Positions 11,337 through 23,081 are shown, numbered from the stretch's first letter. The stretch is DNA of 64,000 nt from Bidens hawaiensis (GCA_021521415.1 JAIQDT010003567.1:186001-250000); one strand, 5' to 3'. A program made the numbers and translations. Notes: generated by a model from the sequence alone, not told the origin.

Positions 11337-12424
11337 CTTTTTGAGATGAAAATCTCATTGCGATCTCGTTCCCTTTTTTCTTTCTCAGAACCGTTTAATT
11401 CATTTGATTTAATTCATTAGATAGATGCTGATTCCTGTCTCAAAAAAGCTTTGTCTTTGATCTCTTGTCTATCTTCTTTCATCTTCTATAGGAGGCTCAT
11501 ATTCGATCCAATCAAAACGATTTTATCATTTCTGTATCCGCAATTCAATATAGGTGGATACATTAAGCACCAATATCAAATTCCAAACAAGGTAACCTAT
11601 ACTAACAACACGGCATCATGATGGGTGTTTTTCAAGATAATAACCATAGATTAGTAAGTTTGTCAAAACTACCTAATCTCATAATTAAAGGAAAGCTAGC
11701 ATGAAAACAACAAACTAACCACCTAAAATCATGTAAAATAGACAAGCTCAAGAACACTAGTTAAACACATGAATCTTTTAAATTAGCAAAATATAAACTA
11801 AGGATTATGGCCTTAATCTCTAGCAAACATCAACCAACTCAAAGAATCATGTACCATACAATTTTCCAATATCAAGTGATAGGTTTCATGCTTGTTAAAA
11901 TTCATAACCAAATTAATTTCCACTAGTCATTCCTAACTTAGTGATATGAACAAAGTATGCATATACAAGCTAAGTTCATAAACAAATACTTAACACATTG
12001 TTTTCCAACATATTATGGTCAAGCATCTATCAAACTAACAAGACTAGGAATTAAAACAAGCATTCAACCATTAAACTCAATTCAAGAACATATCATAAAC
12101 TTGAAGGACACCAACTTGCCAAAATCATGCATAAATAAATATCACATAAGTAAAAGCTTCAAAATAATCTAAGTAACAAAAGTATTAGCCCATAAGGCTT
12201 GATACAACAAACAAAATCAAAGTAGTCTTACAAAGCATTGTTAAGAACAAGAAATTGCAAACGAAGATGAATGATGATTGCTACTTGAAAGGATGATCAC
12301 ACAAAGATGGAAGCCTTGAATTCTCTCTAGCAAACACACAATAAATTTCCAGCAAATTCAGAGAATTCCCCTAAGGCTCTCCACTTGAAATGCGAGTAGT
12401 GGAGGTGTATTTAAGCATTCTGGA

Positions 12425-12680
12425 CGGCTGGCACGGGCCCATGCACGGGCATGCACGGTCGTGCATATAAGTGGAAAGTCAACACCCTGCTTTAGTCTGA
12501 CCAAAATGTCAGATTTCTCTGTCATCGGCACGGGCCCGCACGGCCGTGTAGGTCATGCACGGGCATCCGCACGACCATGCACGGTCGTGCACTTTTGAAT
12601 TCTTGCGGCACTGGCTTACATTGGAAAGATCTCCGGGAAGCACGGTCGTGCAAGGTCTTGCACGGTTGTGCGGGGTCGGC
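12425..12680. repeat. Cluster of GCACGG(T/G)CGTGC short inverted repeats
   Basis: More than a dozen copies of CACGG and CGTGC cores, several forming near-perfect palindromes (TGCACGGTCGTGCA near 12453-12466 and 12579-12592; CACGGCCGTG near 12539-12548). The stretch is far more GC-rich than its surroundings. It lies about 180-435 bp inside the minus-strand start of the AthilaA LTR, in U3. Confidence 0.85.
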
Positions 12681-12859
12681 ATATTGCTGAATTTGTCCAC
12701 GAAACACCATCTTTTCTTGTTTTCTTTGTCGGGCGGGCGCCTAGACCTGCAAATTCACAAATAACTCAAATAAGTACCAAAAACAATGAATTTGCATGGA
12801 GTTTGGCTAAAATATGAGGAAAATTTGGTGTAATAAGATGTACACCTTGTGTTACATCA

Positions 12860-12878
12860 AACATCCCCGCACTTAAAC
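12860..12878 (-). promoter_or_regulatory. AthilaA polypurine tract
   Basis: AACATCCCCGCACTTAAAC directly inside the LTR end CATCA reads as AAGTGCGGGGATG on the minus strand, matching the purine-rich tract typical of Athila/Tat elements. Confidence 0.75.
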
Positions 12879-14513
12879 TTTGCTTGTCCTCAAGCAAATA
12901 AAACAAACTCTACAATAGCAATAATAACCCGAAAGCAATAATCATTCAAATCTTTAATAGATCAAGCAAGCATTGTATATATGTCCAAACAAGCCTAATA
13001 AGAATTAAGACATAGTCTAGAGAACATCACAATTTGTCATCACATTCCCACCTTGCAAACCTCACAATGTTCACTCATACACTCGGCTATATTTAGTGAT
13101 CATGCGTGTAATAGTGCATGTTGAGAACACTCGATGCCAAGACAATGACTAAGCACGGTATAGGCTTGTTCAAGGGTCAAATCAAACTGACACATACGTG
13201 GCATAAAACACGAGTACTTGAGGGTTGTAACTTGGCTTAGGGTTTGGGTGAGGAAATTTTTGGGAAAAGTGGCTAAACGGCTAGAAAATCCGGAACTAAG
13301 TTAGCTATAAAACAAAATCTAACTAACTAAACCAAATGGTTTTAACGGGCCGAGAGCTAACAAACCAAAAATTGCTCTTTGAAATCAAGTTTCACATAAA
13401 ATATGATGAACTAACTTCATAAATTTCTCTTCTTTTCTACAAGTTTTTTTTTTACCAAACTAAAAACTTTACATACAAACTTGGAAGATAGCGTTGTGCT
13501 TTCCCAAGTGAACAAAATACAATATGAAAGAAATACAACAATAAACTAACTAATTTAGCCGAACCGGATTTCTAACCAAAAATGGGTGAAAATATAAAAG
13601 GCTATATAGCTAAGTGGCGATAAAAATAGGGTGAAATAGAAAAAACACGGGAAAAGGCCAAACATGGGCTACTAAGCGGATAATGTGTGTAATAAATATA
13701 AGTGGAAAAATGGCTATACAAAGGGTTTATCCTAAATTCCTCAATGGTTTATGCCATGTATATGTATATAGTTTTAAAATGCAATCCCAAAAACAAGTTC
13801 TACCTTACAATAATCACCCGGCTCACTCAATTGCCCGCAAAAACATGAGAAAAAAATCTGATGAGGCCAACTCACGGAAACGGGCGGAATGGGTAACTTT
13901 TGCAAGGTAAGAATGTGAATTTGTTTGTCATGCTTAAAGGTATGTCTTTTTAAAGATTTTCGGCTTGAATGTCTAAAAGATTTATGCTTTGACAAAACAA
14001 TTAAAGTTGAATTAAAATTGCTTAGTGGTTATTATTTGCTACAAAAATTTTCTTAGGAGTTTTGCAAAAAATTTTACATTTGGACAAACAAAATTCATAA
14101 AATTCCCAAAATTCCCTCCCCACACTTGAATTGTGCAACGCCCTCGTTGCACAACAAAAAACTATAAAAGTAAATGCAAAAGAGAGAACAGAAAACTCCC
14201 CTGAAAAATCGCAAGGCTACCATACGAGAGACCCAGAAGGGTCAAGGAAGACCCGGCAACGCCAGCTGCTCAAATAAACATCCACAACATCCACCTGCAA
14301 GGATAAGGCGATACAAAACAAACCACACCAAACAACATAGTACACAAACACAATCCATACCATCAATCCCAATGACATCCATCATAAAACAAAGTCATCA
14401 AACAAGTCTACACAAATCAAACACACAAAAATCTACAAAGTCCTAAACATGCTAAATTTTTACGGAGTCGATAGCTAGACTCACATTCCCCACACTAGAT
14501 CATGGGGTGGAGG
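12879..14513 (-). other. AthilaA 3' noncoding region
   Basis: About 1.6 kb between integrase and PPT, where some Athila elements carry an env-like ORF. Here I find no long minus-strand frame and no membrane protein. A second CCTCCCCACACTTGAATTG phrase at 14114-14132 resembles the PPT context and may be an old duplicate. Confidence 0.6.
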
Positions 14514-15691
14514 TCAACAACCCTCCAAAACTGTCTCGACCGGCTCACCCAAATAGTGTTTCAAATGGTGACCGTTCACCTTGAAGATGCGTCCATCCTC
14601 ATGGCCAATCTCAACGGTACCGTAGTCAAACACCTGTCTCACACTAAAGGGGCCGGACCATCGGGATTTCAACTTACCGGGGAATAAACGAAGGCGAGAA
14701 TTATAAAGCAAAACACGATCGTCCACTTGGAATTGTTTTTGGTCCTTCAACCTGGCGTCATGAAGCTTTTTGATCCTCTCCTTGTAAATCCATGAATTCT
14801 CATAAGCTTGGCCTCTCAACTCCTCAAGCTCATGCAACTGACCCATCCTGTTTTTACCCGCGCATGCAAGATCAAGATTTGCACTTTTCAATGCCCAATA
14901 TGCCTTATGCTCGAGTTCAACAGGGATATGACACACTTTCCCGTACACCAATTTAAACGGTGTTGTACCAATCGGTGTTTTGTAGGCGGTACGGAAAGCC
15001 CACAGTGCGTCATCCAATTTCTCGGACCAATCCTTACGGTTCTGACTAACCGTTTTCTCCAAGACCCTCTTGATGCCCCGATTCGTGACCTCAACCTGCC
15101 CACTCGTCTGCGGGTGACATGGTGTAGAGAAAAGATGATGGACACCATATCGGGACAATGCCTTTTCCAACTGAGCATTACGAAAATGTGTCCCTCGGTC
15201 ACTAATCTATGCTTCGGGGGCACCAAAGCGGGAGAATAACTTCTTCAAGAATTTCACCACCGACCTAGCATCATTTGTAGGCAAGGCTTGCGCCTCAGCC
15301 CATTTCGAAACATAACAACGGCCACTAGGATGTAACGGTAGCTGAAAGAAGTCAGGAAAGGTCCCATGAAGTCGATGCCCCAGACATCAAAAACCTCGCA
15401 GACCTAAATCGGTCGCTGGGGCATCTCATCTCGTGTTGAGATGTTGCTCGCCCTCTGGTAAGCATCACAAGACTGCACCATATCATGAGCATCACGGAAG
15501 ATGGTTGGCCAGAAGTAACCGGCATCAAAGACCTTCTTCGCCGTGGATGTGGCTCCATGGTGTCCTCCGGTCGGGCCTTCGTAGCAGTGTTTCAGGATCT
15601 TTCGAGCCTCATCACCATACACACACCTACACACGAGCTGATCGGCAGCAACACGAAACAAGTAAGGATTCTCCCAAAAATAATGCTTCAC
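14514..15691 (-). pseudogene. AthilaA integrase (broken)
   Basis: Gypsy integrase in two main open parts. The first (15691-15404) has the zinc-binding HHCC region: GHHGATSTAKK with FWPTIF following and a CDAYQ cysteine near its end. The second (15170-14514) covers the end of the catalytic core ([37 protein letters not shown] with the glutamate region) and the C-terminal domain ([29 protein letters not shown]). The stretch between, 15171-15403, is frame-shifted and holds the early core. Integrase would insert the element cDNA; this copy cannot be translated whole. Confidence 0.9.
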
Positions 15692-15692
15692 A

Positions 15693-17249
15693 TCAGAACA
15701 TAATTTCTTCTTTTTTTTGGTGAGTCAGACCCTTAACCACGATCCCACTAGCAAGAAAATTCGCAATGTTAGCAAACCAAGTGTGATCCTCATCCCGTGT
15801 CTCGATATGCATGAGGAACTCGTGGGGGAAATTGTCATTTATATGAACCCCCACTTGTTCTGACGAAGCTGAGCACTCAAGACGGGAGAGGTGGTCGGCC
15901 GCGACATTTTCAGCACCCTTTTTGTCACGAATCTCAATTTCAAACTCTTGCAGCAATATAATCCAACGAATAAGTCTTGGTTTCGCATCTTGTTTACTGA
16001 ACAGATAACAAAGGGCTGCATGATCCGTGAACACAATGGTCTTAGAAAGGACAAGATAAGACCGAAATTTATCGAATGCGAAGACAACAGCAAGGAGCTC
16101 CTTTTTAGTGGTCGTGTAATGCTCATGCGCATCGTTCAGTGTCCTACTCGCATAATAAATCGGGTGAAAGTGCTTATCTCGCCTTTGACCTAAGACTGCC
16201 CTGACTGCAAAGTCACTAGCATCACACATCAACTCGAAAGGTAAGGACCAGTCGGGGGAAACCATGATAGGGGCATTCACCAATTTCTCCTTCAGAAGCT
16301 CGAATGCCCGAAGACATTCGGAGGAGAAAACAAACGGGGCATCTTTCTCAAGGAGTTTTGTCATCGGGCGGGCGATTTGGGAAAAGTCCTTTATGAATCG
16401 CCGATAAAATCCCGCGTGACCGAGAAAATTCCTAATAGATTTCACCGAATTGGGTGGCGGAAGCTTCGAAATGGTATCAATTTTGGCTCGATCAACCTTA
16501 AGCCCCGCCTGTGAAATCTTATGCCCTAGCACAATGCCCTCCTTCACCATGAAGTGGCGTTTCTCCTAATTAAGAACAAGGTTGGCCTCCTCACATCGGG
16601 CCAGCATTCTCTCCAAATTTCTCAAACAATGATCAAAAGAACTCCTGAAAACAGAAAAATCATCTATGAAAACCTCCAAGGAGTGCTCGATCATATTATG
16701 AAAAATCGCCACCATACATCTCTGAAAGGTGGCTGGGGCATTACACAGTCCAAAGGGCATCCGCTGATAGGCGAATGTCCCATAGGGACATGTGAATGTC
16801 GTCTTCTCTTGATCCTCAAGAGAGATGGGGATCTGAAAGTTTCCTGAGAAACCGTCAAGAAAGAAATAGTACATCTTTCCTGACAGTCGCTCCAACATCT
16901 GGTTAATGAAGGGGAGTGGAAAATGGTCTTTCCTCGTGGCATCATTGAGTTTGTGGTAGTCAGTGCAAACTCTCCATCCCGTGATTGTACGCGTAGGAAT
17001 CAACTCATTCTTCTCATTCACAACAACCGTCATTTCGCCCTTTTTCGGGACGACCTACACCGGGCTCACCCATGGGGAATCAGAGATCGGATAAATCAAT
17101 CCAGCATCGAGAAGCTTAATGACCTCTTTCTTCACAACGTCTTGGATATTAGGGTTGAGACGCCGTTGGTGCTGCACCACGGGTTTGTACTCCTCCTCCA
17201 TAAAGTTCTTATGGGTACAAAAGGATGGACTAATCCCTTTTATATCCAT
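15693..17249 (-). pseudogene. AthilaA reverse transcriptase and RNase H (broken)
   Basis: RT starts near 17249 (NFMEEEYKPVVQHQRRLNP) and continues 17033-16566 (WRVCTDYHKLNDATRKDHF, PFGLCNAPATFQRCM) to an intact catalytic FIDD box near 16650. RNase H follows at 16550-15693 ([48 protein letters not shown], ending HLSRLEC). Two in-frame TAG stops separate the parts, near 17053 and near 16564, at positions where C-to-T or G-to-A change of CAG and TGG would explain them. The order RT then RNase H then integrase is that of gypsy elements. Confidence 0.92.
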
Positions 17250-18373
17250 GATCTTCCAGGCGATCGTGTGCTTATGCTTTTCAAAACTGCGAGCAACTTT
17301 ACCTTCTCCTCGCTCGACAAACTAGCAGAAATGATAACAGGCAAGCGGGACCCATCCTCCAATAAGGCATACCCCAAATGGGACGAGAGTTCCTTTACCT
17401 TGATAGATGGTGGGTCCACGACAGAAGGTTTTGCCTTAGGCTTGGCAACGCGATCAACATCCTCAATCCTCTCTAAACACTCAGGAGGCTCGTGATCCAC
17501 ACCACAGACCAACTCCTCAAATAGAGGTCCACTAACCAAGTCAGAAATCCCTCCAACACACAACTGAGCATCCAAAGAGTCCTTCTCACATGTGTCCTGT
17601 ATGTGCTCACAGACACAAGAATCGATGGTATCAATGTAGAGCACGTCATCATGATCGTGTGGGTGGCGCATGGATCTCCCAATATCAAAGGTCACCTCCT
17701 CGTCTCCAACTCTAAGAGTGAGTCTGCCGGTGCAGACATCAATGAGAGCTCTAGCAGTGGCTAGGAAAGGTCGACCTAGGATGAGTGGTACATTTTTATC
17801 CTCATCCATGCCCAAGATCACAAAGTCAACAGGAAACACAAATTTGTCGATTTTCACAAGCATATTCTCAACTATACCTCTCGGGTATTTCACCGAGCGG
17901 TCGCCGAGCGGAATGCTCATGCGAGTTGGCTTAGGCTCACCTAGGTCTAGCTTTGAAAAAACAGAATAAGGCATCAAGTTAATGCTAGCACCTAGGTCGG
18001 CTAAAGCGTTACTAATCGACAAACTACCGATCAAACATGGAATGGTAAAACTTCCCGGATCGGTCATTTTTTTGGGCAGTTTATTCTGAAGGACCGCTGA
18101 ACACTCCTCATTCAAAGTCACACAAGAAAGCTCCTCTAATTTCTTCTTATTCAAGAGGACCTCTTTCAGAAACTTAGCATACTTAGGAATTTCTTTCAAC
18201 GCATCGAGAAACCTAAGATTAATGTGAAGCTGCTTAAAAAGTTGTAGGAATTTCCCATACTGCTCTTCCATCTTCTGCTTCTTCAAACGGCCTGGGTATG
18301 GAATGGGAGGAACATAAGTCCTGACTAGCTCACTGGTTTGTGCGGTACTTTCTGGGGTTAACCTCGGGTGCAC
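17250..18373 (-). pseudogene. AthilaA aspartic protease region
   Basis: Frame of about 377 codons. The retropepsin-like domain includes SNALADLGASINLMPYSVF, the Athila/Tat form of the active site, followed by VKYPRGIVENMLVKIDKF and ILGRPFLATARALIDV. The segment FVFPVDFVIL is the typical beta-strand core. The C-terminal 150 residues form an acidic linker to RT. The frame ends at 17240 by frameshift into RT. It would process the Gag-Pol polyprotein. Confidence 0.88.
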
Positions 18374-19942
18374 CTCACCAGGAGTCTCAGTCTCGATCTC
18401 ATCGGCAATCGGTTTTGGTGTGGAAACCGATGCATCAACAGGAATGGTGGATCTACCACTCCTCAGGGTAATCGCCTTAGCCTCGGCATTCGGATTAATC
18501 TCAGTGTTACTCGGAAGGCTACCCTGTGGTCTAGCAGAGAGGAGCTGAGCAATCTGTCCAACCTGATTCTCGATGGTTTGAATGGACGCTTTCTGATCCT
18601 CAACTCGAGATCGTGTCTCTGGAGAGTCTCATCAATCTTCAGGTTCCTCTGTTCAGCCTGTTTGTTTGAGGTCTCAGTTTTAGCCAAAAGCTGAGTCAAA
18701 AGATTTTCAACACTAGACCCACCACTAGACTGACCACTACTGCTGGAACCCTGAAACTGAGGCTTTTGCTGGTAAGATTGGTTCTGTGGTTGATTCTGGT
18801 AATTTGGATTTCGGTCAAACCCCAGTGGCTTTTGATTTTGACTCTGATTTTGAGAGCCACAATTATCTTTCCAGCTGAAATTTGGGTGGTTTCTCCATCC
18901 TGGGTTATAGGAGTTGCTGTAGGCATTGTTTTGGCAACCTACAAAGTCAACATCCTCCACCACCATGGCCTGCTGGCACTGACTGGTCTGGTGTTCCCGT
19001 CACACACCCCACAACGAGAGCTAGATTTGGACAGATCGGATTGCATCTGGTCAAATCTTTTGGTCAAGGCTTCTAACTGAGCGGAAACAAGGGTATTAGA
19101 ATCGACATGAAGAACGCCCTTAGTGGAAGGAATACTATGAGGTGGATTATATGCAAAACTCTTCTTAGCAGCTCGCTCCAAGACATCCAACGCCTCGTTG
19201 GGAGTACACCTACCGAAATCTCCTCCCGCAACCTGATCAACGGCCTGCTTCTGTGCTCTGGATAAATCATCAAAGAACGTACGACACTGAAGACCGCGAC
19301 TCAAACCGTGATGAGGGCATTTTCTCAACAAGCCTTGAACCTCTCCCATGCAGCATGAAGTGACTCATCATCATCAACACGAAAACCAGCGATTTTTGCC
19401 TGGTATCTTGCAGTTTTATTGGGTGGGAAGTACTGAAAAAGAAACTGCTCAACCAATTGGTTCCAAGTGGTGATGGAACCGGAAGGGAGTGCCTCTAACC
19501 ACTCCAAGGCAGCCCCGCGAAGTGAGAACGGAAAAAGTCGGAGTCTCACGGCATCGTCCGTACACCCTTGAATTTTGAATGTCATACATAATCGTAGGAA
19601 ATGCACAACATGAGAATGAGGGTCCTCGTTCGAGAGGCCATGGAAAGAAACGGAATTTTCGACCATATGAATAATACTCGACTTGATCTCGAAACTCACG
19701 GTAATCTCGGGCTCCGTAACACCGCTGACATAGCCATCGAGGGACGGCGTGGCGAAGTTATCCATGCGACCTTGATTGTTCGGGTCCGCCATTTCTTCAA
19801 TCTCGGGATTCGCGTCGTCCTCCACAACTTCGTTTTCAATGACCTCGGAAATCTCGCGTGCTCTCCTCCTCAAACCTTCTCGGAGATGTCGCTCGGGTTC
19901 GGAAAGGGGGGAAACAAGATCAGGACTGGGTGTGGTGGACAT
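18374..19942 (-). pseudogene. AthilaA gag (broken)
   Basis: Gag of an Athila/Tat-like element. The first part (19942-19325, 205 codons) contains the retrotransposon gag core: FHGLSNEDPHSHVVHFLRLC, LRLFPFSLRGAALEWLE, TWNQLVEQFLFQYFPP. An in-frame TGA near 19325 and frame changes separate it from the next parts: 19349-18939 (region AVDQVAGGDFGRCTPNEALD) and 18966-18463, which is rich in Gln, Asn and Pro (NQSQNQKPLGFDRNPNYQNQ). I do not see a CCHC zinc knuckle. Start chosen at MSTTPSPD, about 200 bp downstream of the 5' LTR. Confidence 0.88.
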
Positions 19943-20120
19943 GCATCACCCGAAAGAAACGCAGAATGGAAACAAACAAGACAAGGAAAACTACCTTAAA
20001 ATATAACTAATAAAATACAATAAAAACAAGATGAATAAAAATGAAATAGACTTAAATAACATAGAGCAAACATATCAACAAGGCAAATCAATTACTCGTA
20101 TCATTTTCAAAAGTAAAACA

Positions 20121-20149
20121 CCGTGTCCTCGGCAACGGCTCCAAAAACT
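20121..20149 (-). promoter_or_regulatory. AthilaA primer-binding site region
   Basis: Adjacent to the right LTR. On the minus strand it reads AGTTTTTGGAGCCGTTGCC, the sequence usually found next to the 5' LTR in Athila/Tat elements. This sets the LTR boundary at 20150. Confidence 0.8.
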
Positions 20150-21015
20150 TGACGTATGCGAATATATATATAAAATTTGAATAAAAGTTTCACACAAATC
20201 GGGTTTTAAAAATGGTTTTCACCAACAACCAAACCACACACGAAAGGCAAGTGTACCTATCGTTTGTAGAAAAGTATTGGTAAGAACCGAGTGTCAATCC
20301 ATGGACACGACTAACTTTTGATACTAAATCTTCGTATTTAATTTAACCAAACAAACAATCCACCTAAATTTTCAAGTAACTAAGCTAGCATACAACAATG
20401 ATAAAGCAAATAAAATACAACTAATAATCAATCCAAACAAAGCTACTTAGACTATGAATACACTTAAACTTAGTGACAAAATGACAATGATAATGGCAAA
20501 CATCATGTATTAAGCATCAATATCAAATTCCAATCAAGGCAACCTAATACTAACAACACAACATCATGATGGGTGTTTTTCAAGATAATAACCATAGATT
20601 AGTAAGTTTGTCAAAACTGCCTAATCTCATAATTAAAGGAAAGCTAGCATGAAAACAACAAACTAACCTCCTAAAATCATGTAAAATAGACAAGCTCAAG
20701 AACACTAGTTAAACACATGAATCTTTTAAATTAGCAAAATATAAACTAAGGATTATGGCCTTAATCTCTAGCAAACATCAACCAACTCAAAGAATCATGT
20801 ACCATACAATTTTCCAATATCAAGTGATAGGTTTCATGCTTGTTAAAATTCATAACCAAATTAATTTCCACTAGTCATTCCTAACTTAGTGATATGAACA
20901 AAGTATGCATATACAAGCTAAGTTCATAAACAAATACTTAACACATTGTTTTCCAACATATTATGGTCAAGAATCTATCAAACTAACAAGACTAGGAATT
21001 AAAACAAGCATTCAA
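20150..21015 (-). mobile_element. AthilaA 5' LTR, outer end truncated
   Basis: 866 bp matching 5781-6131 plus 11562-12075 with about 17 differences by eye. At 21015 it runs directly into CopiaA RT codons, whereas the left LTR continues for another 785 bp to its PPT. The outer part of this LTR, and a few CopiaA codons around the RT catalytic box, have been deleted. Confidence 0.87.
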
Positions 21016-22601
21016 ATTAAAACAATCGGGATGCTCCCACTAGCTTTCTTATACACACAAGCTTCATCACCATTTTTGATGAATCCAAATTTCTTAACTT
21101 CTTCATCAAATCGGTGATTCCAACTTCTAGATGTTTGTTTCAATCCATAGATTGATTTCTTTAACTTGTATACTTTGTTAGGATGTTGTGGAACGACAAA
21201 ACCTTCGGGTTGGACCATATAGACATCTTCCTCAAGATGCCTATTTAGGAAAGCGGTTTTGACATCCATTTGCGATATCTCATAGTCATAATGTGCGGCA
21301 ATGGCAAACAATATCCTAATAGACTTTAGCATTGCTACGGAAGAAAAAGTTTCATCATAGTCAACCCCTTGAGTTTGAGTGAAACCTTTTGCTACAAGTC
21401 TAGCTTTATAAGTATCCAAGTTTCCATGCATATCGGTTTTCTTCTTGAAAACCCACTTACTTCCAACCGGTTTGGAATTAAGAGGTGGTACAACCAAATC
21501 CCATACTTGATTGTCATGCATGGATTGCATCTCAACGTTCATGGCTTCTAGCCATTTGTCACAATCGGTTTGTGACATTGCATCACGGTATGTGGTGGGT
21601 TCATCCGAATCTACCACATAGCATCCATCCATGAAAAATCCATATCTTTCGGGTGGATGACTAATCCTACCGGATTTGCGAATGTTTTGTGTGTCTTGAT
21701 CAACCATTTGATCATTTTCAATAACCTCTTGTTTATTTCTAGTATCAACCAAACGTGTATCGGCTTGTGGTTCTCGATCCTCCTCGAGTTCCATCATTCT
21801 ACTAGTACCTTCCATAAGGAACTTAGTTTCCATGAACTCGACCTTTCGAGCAACAAATACTTTTTTCTCGGTTGGGTTGTAGAAAAAATGTCCCATGGAG
21901 TCCTTGGAATATCCTATAAAGATACACTTAGTGGATCTATTTTCAAGTTTGTTTTGGGTGTTGTTCTTGACATAAGCCTCACAACCCCATACCTTTAAAT
22001 ATGATAATGATGGAACCCTTCCATTCCATATTTCATAAGGTGTTTTGTCCACTTTCTTGGTTGGGGCCATATTTAGAATACGGGCCGCGGAGAGTAATGC
22101 GAAACCCCAAAATGATAGAGGCCATGTGCTTCTAGCCATCATAGATCGAACCATATCCAATAGAGTTTGATTCCTCCTTTCGGACACACCATTATGTTGT
22201 GGTGTTCCGGGCGGAGTAAGTTGTGAGATGATCCCAAAACTCCTAAGATGATCTTGGAAAGCATCACTTAGGTATTCACCTCCTCTATCCGAACGAAGTA
22301 CTTTGATGGTTTTATCGAGTTGATTTTGTACTTCATTTTGGAAGACTTTGAACATTTCAAAGGTTTTATCTTTGTGTCTTAACAAGTACATATACCCATA
22401 ACGACTATTATCCTCGATAAAAGTAATGAAGTATCTTTCACCATTCCTTGTCATTGCCTTAAAGGGACCACATACATCCAAATGTATGATACCCAATAAG
22501 TCTTTTTCCCCTTCGTTTGTTCCACTTAAGGGGTCCTCGGTCATCTTTCCAAGTAAACAAGACTCACACTTATCAAATGAATCATCTTCACTTGATTCCA
22601 A
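21016..22601 (-). pseudogene. CopiaA integrase and N-terminal half of RT
   Basis: A continuous frame of about 529 codons. The integrase core shows LGIIHLDVCGPFKAMTRNG (first Asp), FITFIEDNSRYGYMYLL, LRSDRGGEYLSDAF (second Asp) and PGTPQHNGVSERRNQTLLDM (catalytic Glu). The copia RT starts with WLEAMNVEMQSMHDNQVWDL, then KWVFKKKTDMHGN, YKARLVAKGFTQTQGVDY and YEISQMDVKTAFLNRHL. It stops at SIPIVLI, just before the catalytic Asp-Asp box, where AthilaA cuts in. The rest of the RT is at 4800-5780. Confidence 0.92.
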
Positions 22602-23081
22602 AAGACCATTCTTTTGAAGTGTATGTATGCGGTCTTTGTTTATGTGACCAAGGCGACAATGCTAAAGATAAGTCTTACTCAAATCCATTTTGAGTTTCTT
22701 GATGCTGGATTGGTACATCATGTTATCAAAGGATGTGTTATCATGAACTAATTCATAAATGCCATTAGACGGCATTGCTTTAAAATAAAAGACATTATTC
22801 ATGAAAACACAAATACCAGTGTCCACAAACATTAAATCAAAACCACATTGTCTTAATAAAGAAACGGAGATAATATTCCTAGTCAAACTAGGAGCATATA
22901 AAATGTCTTTCAAAATAACTTCCAAACCATTTGGAAGCTTCAATGTGTAGTCTCCTCGGGCTTCGACAACAACCTTTGCTCCTTTGCCCATGAAGAGACT
23001 AATATCTCTTTTCTTGAATTTCCCTTGAACCCCTGCAATGAATTGCAAATATGAGTTCCACATCCGGTATCCAATACCCAT
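22602..23081 (-). pseudogene. CopiaA protease C-terminus and pre-integrase domain
   Basis: About 140 codons between the protease active site and integrase. The frame contains RGDYTLKLPNGLEVILKDILYAPSLTRNIISVSLLRQCGF, the conserved block that follows the copia protease active site, then the start of the GAG-pre-integrase region. An in-frame stop near 22662 and a frame change separate it from integrase. Confidence 0.82.

Larger units (their letters stand above)
6132..11561 (+). other. NUPT: 5.4-kb plastid DNA insertion
   Basis: Contiguous plastid segment in normal gene order: atpE 3' end, trnM-CAU, trnV-UAC, ndhC, ndhK, ndhJ, trnF-GAA, trnL-UAA and part of the trnL-trnT spacer (11337-11561). 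The flanks on both sides are AthilaA LTR, and the uninterrupted LTR at 20150-21015 shows the pre-insertion state. At the left joint both LTRs read GGCAAACA; at the right joint the LTR resumes with TTAAGCA. About seven LTR bases (TCATGTA) are missing at the target and there is no target duplication, as expected for end-joining repair. The segment shows scattered substitutions, but its longest genes are still open. Confidence 0.95.
5781..12859 (-). mobile_element. AthilaA 3' LTR, split by plastid DNA
   Basis: LTR of about 1649 bp in two parts: 5781-6131 and 11562-12859, with 5.43 kb of plastid DNA between. In plus-strand reading it starts TGACG and ends CATCA, followed at once by a PPT complement. 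The first 860 bp or so match the right LTR; the rest (12075-12859) has no partner because the right LTR is truncated. It contains a cluster of short inverted repeats at 12425-12680. Confidence 0.85.
5781..21015 (-). mobile_element. AthilaA: Athila/Tat-like Ty3/gypsy element nested in CopiaA
   Basis: Minus-strand gypsy element. Its two LTRs start with the same TGACGTATGCG in plus-strand reading, at 5781 and at 20150. Reading down from the right: truncated 5' LTR (20150-21015), PBS, gag, protease, RT-RNase H, integrase, a 1.6-kb noncoding region, PPT at 12860, and the 3' LTR (5781-12859), itself split by the plastid insertion. The PBS region reads TTTTTGGAGCCGTTGCC on the minus strand, a hallmark of Athila/Tat elements. 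Without the plastid DNA the element is about 9.8 kb, or about 10.6 kb if the missing outer part of the 5' LTR is added. The LTRs differ by around 17 bases over 860 bp by eye. Confidence 0.88.

Noticed and set aside
6132..11561. Plastid contig contamination or chimeric assembly
   Set aside because: Both joints fall inside one LTR that is otherwise continuous with its partner copy, and the plastid genes carry damage such as the trnF stem changes. It still deserves a read-level check.
14174..14446. 90-codon frame, Lys/Thr/His-rich, in the AthilaA 3' region
   Set aside because: Plus strand, opposite to the element, low complexity, no domain; possible env-like location but wrong strand.
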